Below the pieces are notes generated by a model. It did not search any database and was not told where the DNA came from. It saw only the letters and a list, made by a program, of their open reading frames with translations. A stretch of DNA of 64,000 nt, from positions 1 to 64,000 of the forward strand of contig CAZKGO010000006.1 in the NCBI GenBank assembly GCA_964552235.1, given 5' to 3'. Both the position numbers and the translations under genes were made by a program. Shown here piece by piece: positions 35,864 to 44,580 of this stretch. This DNA is from CAVTHK01 sp964552235. Lineage in GTDB: Bacteria > Spirochaetota > Spirochaetia > SZUA-6 > CAVTHK01. Each line of letters begins with the position of its first letter. Within the stretch, counting starts at the first letter, position 1.

Positions 35864-37606
35864 GTGACCAGCAGGAAGCACGAGGCGGACCTCTGCGTGA
35901 TCGGCGGCGGGCTGGCGGGCCTGTGCGCCGCGGTGGCGGCGGCGCGCCGCGGGGCCCGGGTGGTGCTGATGCAGGACCGGCCGGTGCTCGGGGGCAACGC
36001 CTCGAGCGAGGTGCGCATGTGGGTCTGCGGGGCCCACGGCGCAGGCAACCGCGAGACCGGCATCATCGAGGAGCTGGAGCTCACCAATATCTGGCGCAAT
36101 CCCAACAAGAACTGGTCGCTCTGGGACTCGGTGCTCTACGAAAAGGCGCGCTTCGAGCCCAATATCACGCTGCTGCTGAACACGAGCTGCTTCGAATGCC
36201 GCCTGGACGGCGGCCGGATCACGGCCGTGCGGGGCTTGCAGATCACGACCCAGACCTTCCACACCGTCGAGGCCACGCTCTTTGCCGACTGCTCCGGCGA
36301 CTCGGTCCTGGCGCCCCTCGCCGGCGCCGAGTTCCGCGAGGGGCGGGAGGCGAGGAGCGAATTCGGCGAGAGCATCGAGCCGGAGGCGGCCGACACCCTG
36401 CGCATGGGTTCCAGCTGCCTGATCCAGGCGCGGGAGACCGACCGGCCCCAGCCTTTCACGCCGCCGCCCTGGGCCTACGACTTTCCCAGCGAATCCGACC
36501 TGCCCCACCGCGACCACGACCTCCACGACCGGCGCACGAATTTCTGGTGGATCGAGACCGGCGGCATGCGGGACACGATCGGCGACACGGAGGAGATCCG
36601 CGACGAGCTCCTCAAGATCGCCCTGGGCGTCTGGGATCACATCAAGAACCACGGCGACCACGGGGCGGAGCGCTGGGCCCTCGAATGGGTCGGGTTCCTG
36701 CCGGGCAAGCGCGAGAGCCGCCGCTACGTGGGCGACCACATCATCACGCAGAACGACGTGGCCGCAGGCGGCCCCTTTGACGACATCGTGGCCTACGGCG
36801 GCTGGACCATGGACGACCACCATCCCGCAGGCTTCGCCTACAAGGGAGAGCCGACGATCTGGCACCCGGCACCCTCGCCCTGGGGCATCCCCTACCGCAG
36901 CCTCTATTCGCGCAACGTGCCCAATCTCCTCTTCGCGGGCCGCAACATCAGCACCACCCACGCGGCCCTCTCGTCGTCCCGGGTGATGCGCACGTGCGCA
37001 GTCGTCGGCCAGGCGGTGGGCACCGCAGCGGCCATCGCGATCGCGGCAGGCATCTCGCCCCGCGAGGTGGGGCGAGAGCGGCTCGCGGAGCTGCAGCAGG
37101 CCCTGATGACCGACGACGCCTGGCTGCCGGGCAAGCGTCGGACGCCCCCGGCGCTCACGCGGGAGGCGCGCCTGACGGCCTCCGGCGGCGACGCCGAGCC
37201 GCTGCGCGACGGCGTGGACCGCCCCGTCGGCGGGGTCGATCACGGCTGGAGCGGCGGGCAGGGCTGCTGGCTGCAGTACGAGTGGCCGGGCCCGCGGGAG
37301 GTGCGGTCGCTGCGCCTGGTCTTCGACAGCAATCTCGAGCGCCACTACAGCGAGATGCGCCAGCGCTCGAACTTCGCCCTGGGGGCGGAGCCCGTGGCCG
37401 TGGCGCCTCAGCTCGTGCGCAGCTTCCGCGTGGAAGCCCTTGGCGACGGCGGCTGCTGGCGCACCGTGGCGGAGGAGCGGAACAACCACCAGCGCCTCGT
37501 CTGGGTGAGGCTGCCGGAGGCGGTCCGGACGCGGGCCCTGCGCCTGCTGCCCGGCGACACCTGGGGCGCGCCGCAGCGGCACCTGTTCGCCTGGGACGTG
37601 GAATGA
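35864..37606 (+). CDS. FAD-dependent oxidoreductase with C-terminal beta-sandwich-like extension
   Basis: A 580-residue flavoprotein. The FAD motif CVIGGGLAGLCAAVAAARRG is followed by the VLGGNASSEVRMWVCGAHG-type segment of the large FAD_oxidored proteins. SSCLIQARETDRP, YVGDHIITQNDVAAG and FAGRNISTTHAALSSSRVM follow. Residues about 440-580 form a separate domain (LRLVFDSNLERHYSEM, RSFRVEALGDGGCWRTVAEE, RLVWVRLPEAVRTRALRL) resembling a discoidin or carbohydrate-binding beta-sandwich. No signal peptide is present, so this domain works in the cytoplasm. GGAGGAG upstream supports the GTG at 35864. Catalysis is presumed to be oxidation of a sugar or polyol. Confidence 0.78.
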   Translation: MTSRKHEADLCVIGGGLAGLCAAVAAARRGARVVLMQDRPVLGGNASSEVRMWVCGAHGAGNRETGIIEELELTNIWRNPNKNWSLWDSVLYEKARFEPNITLLLNTSCFECRLDGGRITAVRGLQITTQTFHTVEATLFADCSGDSVLAPLAGAEFREGREARSEFGESIEPEAADTLRMGSSCLIQARETDRPQPFTPPPWAYDFPSESDLPHRDHDLHDRRTNFWWIETGGMRDTIGDTEEIRDELLKIALGVWDHIKNHGDHGAERWALEWVGFLPGKRESRRYVGDHIITQNDVAAGGPFDDIVAYGGWTMDDHHPAGFAYKGEPTIWHPAPSPWGIPYRSLYSRNVPNLLFAGRNISTTHAALSSSRVMRTCAVVGQAVGTAAAIAIAAGISPREVGRERLAELQQALMTDDAWLPGKRRTPPALTREARLTASGGDAEPLRDGVDRPVGGVDHGWSGGQGCWLQYEWPGPREVRSLRLVFDSNLERHYSEMRQRSNFALGAEPVAVAPQLVRSFRVEALGDGGCWRTVAEERNNHQRLVWVRLPEAVRTRALRLLPGDTWGAPQRHLFAWDVE

Positions 37607-37617
37607 GGGAGGGTCGG

Positions 37618-39060
37618 ATGGCGGCCAAGCTGAACGTGAGCGGGGTCTTTCCCCACTTGGCGGTGCAGGCGGACCTGGGCCCGCCGCGCACCGAGATAGG
37701 GGTCGGCGGGCTCATGCCCTGGGCCGAGCGCCTGTGGATGGTGACCTACGTGGCCCATACCCGGCGCAGCGGAAGCGGCAGCGGGCTCTACGAGATCGAC
37801 CCGCAGCTCGCCGCGACCCGCAGGCCCGAGAGCCGCGACGGCACCTACGCCAACCGCTACATCCACTTCGAGTCGAACCAGCTCTTTATCGGGCCCCACG
37901 TCATCGACGCGGGCCGCCGCGTGCGCACCATCGAGCCGCTGGTCGACTGCCGCCTCACGGCCGTGATGGACCACCTGCACGACCCCGAGCACAAGGTCTA
38001 CGTCCTCACGATGGAGGGCGAGCTCTTCGAGGTCGACGTGCACACCCTGGCGGTCAAGCAGCTCTTCGACCTCACGCGGGAGCTGGAGCTGCCGGCGGGA
38101 GCCCAGCCCCACTTCAAGGCCGGTTTCACCGGCCAGGGCCGGGTGATCGTGGCCAACAACACCCACGACAACCACGAGTTCCTCGGGCTGCGCGCAGCCG
38201 GGCGCCTGGCTGAGTGGGACGGCGGCTCGTGGCGGATCCTGGAGCGCAACCCCTTTTACGAGGTCCACGGCCGCAGGCGCATGGGCGGCCTCGTCTACGC
38301 GGTCGGGTGGGACCGCGCCTCGGTGCTGCTCAAGACCCTGGTGGCCGGCGGGTGGGAGACCTACCGCCTGCCCAAGGCGAGCCAGAACTACGACCACATG
38401 TGGCAGGACGAGTGGCCCCGCATCCGGGAGGTGGAGCACGAGCGCTTTCTGATGGACGCCCACGGGCAGTGGTTCGAGCTGTCGCCCCACGCGTGGGGAG
38501 GCGCGTCGATCGCTCAGAAGGCGGAAACCCAGGACTTTCCCACGGCCACCGCCGACGCCGGGCCCGGCGGCCGCATCTGGGGAGTGAGGCCGATCTCGCG
38601 CCACCTTTGGGTGGTGAGCGACTTCTGCAATTTCCGCGGCATGCTGGTGCTGGGCACCAACCAGGTCTCGCCCTTCAACGGTGACAATGTCCTGGCCGCG
38701 GAGCCCGACTCGGGCCTCTGGCTCGGCAAGACCGACGACCTCTGGAGCTGGGGCAAGCCGGCGGGGTGGGGCGGCCCCTGGTGGGACACCGAGGTCGTGG
38801 CGGGAAAGCCGTCGGATCCCTTTCTCATGACCGGCTTCGAGCACAAGTGCCTGCACCTGCGGGCCAGGGCCGAGCGCACCGTGCGCTTTGCCGTCGAGGT
38901 GGACTTTCTCGGCGACGGCAGCTGGGCGCCCTACACCGAGTGCGAGGTGCAGCGCGGCGGCTACGTCTGCCACGTGTTTCCCGCCGGCTTCAGCGCGCAC
39001 TGGGTCCGGGTGACCGCGGGCGCGGCTTGCCGCGCCACCGCCTACTTCACCTATACTTAG
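37618..39060 (+). CDS. Large protein of unknown function in the LacI locus
   Basis: A 480-residue protein I do not recognise. It has no signal peptide or membrane segments. Repeated strand-like units (LWMVTYVAHTRR, KVYVLTMEGELFEVD, GRVIVANNTHDNHEF, GLVYAVGWDRASVLL, HLWVVSDFCNFRGML) and many Trp/Tyr residues suggest a beta-propeller-like body. The last 80 residues (CLHLRARAERTVRFAVEVDF to SAHWVRVTAG) look like a small beta-sandwich. A GGAGG five bases before 37618 supports this start; the ATG at 37603 overlaps the preceding stop and is the alternative. Co-expression with the oxidoreductases suggests a role in the same pathway, possibly as a lyase or binding protein. Confidence 0.6.
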   Translation: MAAKLNVSGVFPHLAVQADLGPPRTEIGVGGLMPWAERLWMVTYVAHTRRSGSGSGLYEIDPQLAATRRPESRDGTYANRYIHFESNQLFIGPHVIDAGRRVRTIEPLVDCRLTAVMDHLHDPEHKVYVLTMEGELFEVDVHTLAVKQLFDLTRELELPAGAQPHFKAGFTGQGRVIVANNTHDNHEFLGLRAAGRLAEWDGGSWRILERNPFYEVHGRRRMGGLVYAVGWDRASVLLKTLVAGGWETYRLPKASQNYDHMWQDEWPRIREVEHERFLMDAHGQWFELSPHAWGGASIAQKAETQDFPTATADAGPGGRIWGVRPISRHLWVVSDFCNFRGMLVLGTNQVSPFNGDNVLAAEPDSGLWLGKTDDLWSWGKPAGWGGPWWDTEVVAGKPSDPFLMTGFEHKCLHLRARAERTVRFAVEVDFLGDGSWAPYTECEVQRGGYVCHVFPAGFSAHWVRVTAGAACRATAYFTYT

Positions 39061-39100
39061 GCGCCCGGCGGCCGCACGGCGGCCCCGCGCGGAGGCAGCC

Positions 39101-39856
39101 ATGTTCGAGGTGGACGGGAAGATCGCGCTGGTGACCGGCTCGAGCCGGGGGCTCGGCCTCGTGCTGGCCCGCGCCCTGGCGAGGGCGGGGGCCCGCGTCG
39201 TGCTGAACGGCCGCGACGGCGAGCGCCTGGAGGCGGCGAGGCGCTCTCTGGAGGCCGAGGGATTCGCCGCCGCAGCCTTCGGCTTTGACATCACCGACGA
39301 GGCTGCGGTGCGCGAGGCCGTCGAGGCGATCGAGCGGGACGTCGGGCCCGTCGAGATCCTGGTGAACAACGCGGGGATTCAGCACCGGGCGCCGCTGGAG
39401 GAGTTCCCCGAGGAGCAGTGGCGCCGCATACTGGACATCAACCTGACGGGCGCCTTTGTGGTGAGCAAGTACGTGGCGCAGCGCATGATCCCGAGGCGGC
39501 GCGGCAAGATCGTCAACATCTGCTCGCTCCAGAGCGAGCTCGGCCGCAGGACCATCGCCCCCTACGCCGCCTCCAAGGGCGGGCTGAAGATGCTCACCCG
39601 GGGCATGGCCGTGGACTGGGCGCAGTACAACATCCAGGCGAACGCCATCGGGCCCGGCTACTTCATCACGGAGATGACCAAGCCCCTGGCCGAGAACCCC
39701 GAGTTCGACAGGTGGTACAAGGCGCGCACGCCTTCGGGCCGCTGGGGCGACCCGGAGGAGCTGGTGGGGGCGCTGCTGCTGTTCTGCTCGCCGGCGTCGG
39801 ACTTTATCAACGGGCAGCTGCTGTTCGTCGACGGGGGGCTGAGCGCCGCGATCTAG
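39101..39856 (+). CDS. Short-chain dehydrogenase, gluconate 5-dehydrogenase-like
   Basis: A 251-residue SDR. It has TGSSRGLGLVLARALARAG (residues 12-30), NNAGIQHRAPLEEFPEEQWR (about 88-107), catalytic NICSLQSELGR, YAASKGG (Tyr-x-x-x-Lys) and C-terminal FINGQLLFVDGGLSAAI. The NNAGIQxR and SLQSELGR text matches the IdnO/gluconate 5-dehydrogenase branch, which interconverts gluconate-type sugar acids and their keto forms. This is the last gene of the LacI locus and gives the best hint that the substrate is a sugar acid or oxidised sugar. Its ATG is 40 bases after the preceding stop. Confidence 0.88.
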   Translation: MFEVDGKIALVTGSSRGLGLVLARALARAGARVVLNGRDGERLEAARRSLEAEGFAAAAFGFDITDEAAVREAVEAIERDVGPVEILVNNAGIQHRAPLEEFPEEQWRRILDINLTGAFVVSKYVAQRMIPRRRGKIVNICSLQSELGRRTIAPYAASKGGLKMLTRGMAVDWAQYNIQANAIGPGYFITEMTKPLAENPEFDRWYKARTPSGRWGDPEELVGALLLFCSPASDFINGQLLFVDGGLSAAI

Positions 39857-39936
39857 AGGGGGCGTGTGGCTGCCCCTGCCGCGATGCTGTACAATTGCCG
39901 CGGAGGAACGGCCCGAGCGCGCCGCTGACCGTCCGG

Positions 39937-41468
39937 ATGCTTCTCAGACCCCAGACCCTCAAAGGCAAGCTCATCCTGTATGTGACGCTGGTGGCGACAG
40001 TCCCGGCGATCGCGGCTGTGCTCTACTACACCTACGACGAGCGCAGGATGCACGACCAGATCGTCATCCAGGACACGGCGAACGACCTCTCGTACATGAT
40101 GCGCGCGGTCGAGGAGCGGCTGCGGAGCGCCGGGCAGCTCTGCGACTGGACGTTCTTCAACCGCACTATCCAGAAGCTCGTCCGCCCCCGGGGCACCCTC
40201 GAGGACCTGGCCTTCACGCAGGAGCTCATCAGATTCCAGGAGTCGATGGACGACCTGCTCATGAGCTCGTCCGTCGGTCCCTATGTCTCGACGCTGCTGG
40301 TCGACGCGCTCAGGGGCTACAGCATCGCCGGGGACAAGCATGTCCTGCTGGCCGACTCCGAAGGCACGATCATCTGCAGCAGCGGGCCGGCAGCGACGGG
40401 CACGGCCGCAGCGTCGCTGTAACCCGCCTGCGACTTCGCGGGCCTCGCGGAGGGAGTGACGGTTCTGCATCGGCGCGGGCGCGCGCCCCTCGTGGTCTGC
40501 AAGGCCGGACCCTCGGGGTGGGTGGTGGCCCAGGAGGTCTCGCGACTGGAGCTGGCGAGCCAGACGAAGACCCTGGTCGCCGCGAGCCTGCTCATCCTGC
40601 TGGCCAGCCTGGTCGTGACAGCGGCGCTGGCCGTGTTCCTCTCTCGTTCCGGCTCACCAGTTCGCTGGCGCGGATCCTCGCCAGGATGCGCCGCATCGCC
40701 TCCGGGGACTTTGCCCGAAATCCCGAAATCGAGGGGCGCGACGAGCTCGGGCTTCTCGGGCGCGGGATCAACGACATGAGCGGCAGCATCCGGGAGCTGC
40801 TCGATCGACTCCTGGCCGAAGAGGGCCAGAAGCGCCGGCTCGAGCTGGCCATGCTGCAGTACCAGATCAACCCGCACTTCCTCTACAACACGCTGAACGC
40901 CTTGCGCTGGATGGCCATCATGCAGAAGGCCGAAGGCGTGCGGGACGCGATCACCGCCCTCGGGCGGCTGCTGCGCAACACGCTGGGAGACACGGAGGCG
41001 ACGCTGCGGGACGAGCTGGCCCTGCTCGACGACTACGTCCTCATCCAGAAGCTGCGCACGAAGGATCGCTTCGAGGTCGTCACGCGGGTCGACTCTCCCG
41101 AGTCGCTCGACTGCCGGGTGCCGAAGATGACCCTTCAGCCGCTGGTGGAGAACGCGCTGTTCCACGGCCTGGAGCGAAACAAGAACGGTGGCCGCGTGAC
41201 GGTGCGCGTGGCCGGCGACGGGGAGGACGTCGAGGTGGCGGTCGAGGACGACGGCGCCGGCATGACGGAGAGCGAGATCGCGGCGGCCTTTGCCGCGGAA
41301 CAGCCGGGCGAAAAGCCCCGCGGATTCAGCCGCATCGGCATCAGGAACGTCCATGACCGCATCCGGCTCGCCTACGGCGAGCGCTACGGCCTGTCGATCG
41401 AAAGCGAGGTCGGTGAGTTCACCCGGGTGCGCATCAGGCTGCCGCGGAGGTCCACGTGCTCGGCGTGA
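39937..41468 (+). pseudogene. YesM-type sensor histidine kinase, disrupted by a stop and a frameshift
   Basis: The kinase reads MLLRPQTLKGKLILYVTLVA (membrane helix 1), then an extracytoplasmic sensor, up to a TAA at 40420-40422. The same frame continues past the stop as PACDFAGLAEGVTVLH to a second membrane helix (LLILLASLVVTAALAVFLS). Near 40640, within a CTCTCT run, the frame changes and the HAMP linker (ILARMRRIASGDF), the His-kinase core (LQYQINPHFLYNTLNALRWM) and the ATPase domain (ENALFHGLERN, DDGAGMTE) follow to 41468. Removing one CT restores VFLSFRLTSSLA. All domains are present, so the damage is recent or an assembly error. The stop lies within the start region of the response regulator gene. 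Confidence 0.75.
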
Positions 41469-43102
41469 TCGTGGTGGACGACGAGGTGCTGGTCCGCGTG
41501 GGACTGAGGACCACGATCCCGTGGGAGAGCCTGGGGTGCCGCCTCCTCGGCGACGCCGGCAACGGGGCCGACGGCCTGCGCCTGGTCGAGGAGATGGAGC
41601 CCGACATCGTGATCACCGACGTCAAGATGCCGGTGATGGACGGCCTGGAGATGATCAGGCGCTGCCGGGCAGCGAAGCACAGGCCGAGGTTCATCATCCT
41701 CAGCAGCTACGACGAGTTCCCCCTGGTCGGGGAGGCCATGAGGCTGGGAGCGGAAGACTACCTCATCAAGCTCGAGCTCGACGAGCGGGGCCTCGGCCGG
41801 GTGATCGGGGCCGTCGGAGAGAAGATCGCGGCCGAGGCCGAGGAGAGCAGGCAGAGGCAGGCGCAGGACGCCCAGGCCCGGGCGACCCGCGAGGCCGCCA
41901 GGAAGGAGCTCTTTGCGCGGCTCGTCGACCGGGCGTTCGCCACGAGCCGGGAGATGGAGGAGGCGGCCGCCTGCGTCGGCATCGATGCGAAGGCGGGCCG
42001 GGTCGCCTGCGGGCTCATCAGGGTCGACGAGATCGCGCACGAGGAGAGGTACGCGAGCCCGGAGGATCGCGCGGTGCTGGACGCGAACCTGGAGGGCCTC
42101 ATCGCGGAGATGGCTTCGGATCTCCTCAGCGCGCACGTGTTCCGCCGCCGCGAAGGGGTCTTTGTCCTGGCGGCCTTCTTCGAGGACGGCGTCGCCGCCG
42201 ACGAGGCCGCCGAAAGGATGCGGGAAGCCGGCGAGCGGAGCCTTGCGGCGCTGCGGACCTACGTCAACGCCTCGGCGACGGCAGGATTCAGCAACGTCCA
42301 TGAGGGCCTGGGCGCGCTTGGGGACGCCTTTGCCGAGGCCGCCGCCGCCTCCGAGCAGGGCTTCTTTCTCGGCCCCGGCCGGGTGATCCTGTACCGGGAG
42401 GTCAGGGCCCGACCCGCTCGATGCGGCGGGATCGACGCGGCCGCCCACCTCGAGCAGCTGCAGGACGCCCTGGAATACTGCGACGAGCAGCGCGTCGGTC
42501 GCGCCTTCGACGCGATCGCAGCCGCCCTCAAGCGCCCGGATGTCGGCAGGGAGCAGGCCTACGATTTCTGCTGCCAGGTGGCGTACAAGCTGCGCGAGAT
42601 CGCCGCGGGGCAGGAGGGCCTGTGGCTGCGCGACCTGCTGGAGCTGATCGGGCTGCAGGGGGATATCACGTCCCGCAGGACCCTGCGGGCTCTCCTGGAC
42701 TGGGTGGGGCTGGTGAGGCGCGGGGTGGCCCAAGCCGTGCGCGAGGCGGGAAGCCCTCACGCCCTGATGATCCGCAAGGCGAAGAAGTACGTCCGGGACC
42801 ACCTGTCGCGGGAGGTCACGCTGGGCGAGGTGGCGAAGATGCTCGGCGTCAACCACTGCCATCTCAGCACGCTCTTCAAGCAGGAGGCGGGCGAGGGTTT
42901 CTCGGAGTACGCGGCGCGGGTCAAGATCGACGAGGCCCGCAGGCTCCTGGCCACCGGCCGCTACCGGGTCTACGAAGTGGCGGACATGCTGGGCTACGGC
43001 AGTCCCTACTACTTCAGCCGGGTCCTCAAGAAGGTCGCGGCCACGACGCCCAGCGCTTTCGTGCAGCGAAGCGCCAGGGCGGCCGAAAGACGCGGCCGGT
43101 AG
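41456..43102 (+). CDS. YesN-type response regulator with AraC DNA-binding domain
   Basis: A 548-residue regulator. The receiver domain (residues 1-120) has Asp8-Asp9, phosphoacceptor Asp55 (IVITDVKMP) and SSYDEF, the latter typical of the YesN branch. A long middle region (about 130-430) of unknown fold is normal for the family. The C-terminal AraC helix-turn-helix pair runs from KKYVRDHLSREVTLGEVAKM through HLSTLFKQEAGEGFSEY to YEVADMLGYGSPYYFSRVLK. It overlaps the end of its broken kinase and lies just upstream of a sugar importer that it probably activates. GTG start at 41456. It appears intact although its partner is not. Confidence 0.9.
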   Translation: MLGVIVVDDEVLVRVGLRTTIPWESLGCRLLGDAGNGADGLRLVEEMEPDIVITDVKMPVMDGLEMIRRCRAAKHRPRFIILSSYDEFPLVGEAMRLGAEDYLIKLELDERGLGRVIGAVGEKIAAEAEESRQRQAQDAQARATREAARKELFARLVDRAFATSREMEEAAACVGIDAKAGRVACGLIRVDEIAHEERYASPEDRAVLDANLEGLIAEMASDLLSAHVFRRREGVFVLAAFFEDGVAADEAAERMREAGERSLAALRTYVNASATAGFSNVHEGLGALGDAFAEAAAASEQGFFLGPGRVILYREVRARPARCGGIDAAAHLEQLQDALEYCDEQRVGRAFDAIAAALKRPDVGREQAYDFCCQVAYKLREIAAGQEGLWLRDLLELIGLQGDITSRRTLRALLDWVGLVRRGVAQAVREAGSPHALMIRKAKKYVRDHLSREVTLGEVAKMLGVNHCHLSTLFKQEAGEGFSEYAARVKIDEARRLLATGRYRVYEVADMLGYGSPYYFSRVLKKVAATTPSAFVQRSARAAERRGR

Positions 43103-43214
43103 GGCCGGCTGCCCGCGAAGGCGGCGCCGGCAAAGAAAAGACATGATTCTCCAAAATCCTTCGATTCCGGCCGCGCTCCGTGGGGCCTAGAACGGCACTC
43201 AGGGAGGAACCGTC

Positions 43215-44513
43215 ATGTCGCACAGACAGCTCAAGAGGCTCGTCGCTGCCGCGCTCATCGCCGTCCTCGTGCCGGCCGGCCTGGCGTTTGCGGCAGGGTC
43301 GAGTGACACCGTCCAGGGCGCCGCGCCCGCGAAAGCCAGCATCAAGCTGGCGGTGTGGGACTACAGCGTCGCTCCGGAGTACAGGGAGACGATCGAAGCC
43401 TTCCAGAAGGCCAACCCCGCGATCTCGGTCGAGCCCCTGGAGATCTCGAGCAAGGAGTACACGGACAAGCTCACGATCATGCTGGCGGGCGGAGACACGA
43501 CCGACGTGCTGGCGATGAAGGACATGCCCTCGTATTCCGGCTACGTCATGAGGAACCAGATCGTCCCGATCGACGAGATGATCGGCAAGGACAGCCTGGA
43601 CATGGCCCCGTACGCGGGGATCGTCGACTACATCAAGCTCAAGGGCAAGCTGTACGCGCTGCCCTACCGCAGCGACTTCTGGGTGAACTACCACAACAAG
43701 GGCGTCTTCGCCAAGGCGGGAGTCCCCACGCCGGGCAACGACATGACCTTCGAGCAGTTCCGCGCAGCGGCCAAGAGGATCACCAGCGGGACGGGAGCCG
43801 ACACGGTCTACGGCGCCTATGTCCACACGTGGAAGTCCTGCGTCATCAACTGGCCCGTCGCCGACAAGAGGGGAACCCTCATCGACGGCAAGTACGCCTT
43901 TGTCAAGCCGGCCTACGACTTCGTGCTGCCGATGCAGAACGTCGACAAGTCGATCATGGACTTCGCCACGGCCAAGACCTCCAGCGCCCACTACAAGGGG
44001 CAGTTCGAATCGGGCAAGGCCGGCATGTGCCTCATGGGCACGTGGTTCATCGGCACCCTGATCACGGACAAGGCCGAAGGCAAGCACTCCGTCGACTGGG
44101 GCATCGCCAGGGCGGCCCACTTTGCCGGAAGCCCCGCCGGCACCACGTTCGGCAACGTCACCGGCAACTCGATCAACGCCCTGAGCAAGAACCGCGATGC
44201 CGCCTGGAAGTTCATCAAGTTCATGGGCATGGAAGAAGGCGCCAAGATCTTCGCGAGGCGGGGAGTGATGCCCGCCTACCGCACCAAGGCCGTGGTCGAC
44301 ACCTACCAGTCCGTGACGGACTTCCCGCCCGAGGGCAAGGAGGCGCTCGTGACCGCGGGCGTGGCGCTCGAGTTCCCGCCGCACCAGTATGCCGCGGCCA
44401 TCGACAAGGCGCTGCAGGAGGAGCACGAGCTGATCATGATCGGCAAGAACACTCCCGAGCAGGGCATTGCCGCGATGGACAAGCGCGTCAAGGACATCAT
44501 GGCCGGAAACTGA
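43215..44513 (+). CDS. Sugar ABC importer substrate-binding protein
   Basis: A 432-residue family 1 binding protein. Signal peptide 1-27 ends GLAFAAGSS without a lipobox cysteine. The mature part starts SIKLAVWDYSVAPEYRETIE and includes MLAGGDTTDVLAMKDMPSYS and ESGKAGMCLMGTWFIGTLI. GGAGGAA seven bases upstream of the ATG is a clear ribosome site. The upstream gap (43103-43214) is locally AT-rich and holds two GATTC copies 18 bases apart (43145 and 43163), possible half-sites for the AraC-type regulator. A strong hairpin follows the gene. Confidence 0.9.
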   Translation: MSHRQLKRLVAAALIAVLVPAGLAFAAGSSDTVQGAAPAKASIKLAVWDYSVAPEYRETIEAFQKANPAISVEPLEISSKEYTDKLTIMLAGGDTTDVLAMKDMPSYSGYVMRNQIVPIDEMIGKDSLDMAPYAGIVDYIKLKGKLYALPYRSDFWVNYHNKGVFAKAGVPTPGNDMTFEQFRAAAKRITSGTGADTVYGAYVHTWKSCVINWPVADKRGTLIDGKYAFVKPAYDFVLPMQNVDKSIMDFATAKTSSAHYKGQFESGKAGMCLMGTWFIGTLITDKAEGKHSVDWGIARAAHFAGSPAGTTFGNVTGNSINALSKNRDAAWKFIKFMGMEEGAKIFARRGVMPAYRTKAVVDTYQSVTDFPPEGKEALVTAGVALEFPPHQYAAAIDKALQEEHELIMIGKNTPEQGIAAMDKRVKDIMAGN

Positions 44514-44527
44514 GAAAGGCACGGTCG

Positions 44528-44551
44528 GGCCGGCGGGCCTCCCCGCCGGCC
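44528..44551 (+). other. Intercistronic hairpin between binding-protein and permease genes
   Basis: GGCCGGCGGG (44528-44537) and CCCGCCGGCC (44542-44551) form a perfect ten-base-pair stem with a CCTC tetraloop, 14 bases after the binding-protein stop and 29 bases before the permease start. No U-run follows. It is expected to stabilise the upstream mRNA or attenuate the permeases. Confidence 0.6.
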
Positions 44552-44580
44552 GCTCCCGTCGGGACCCATCGGAACGACCC

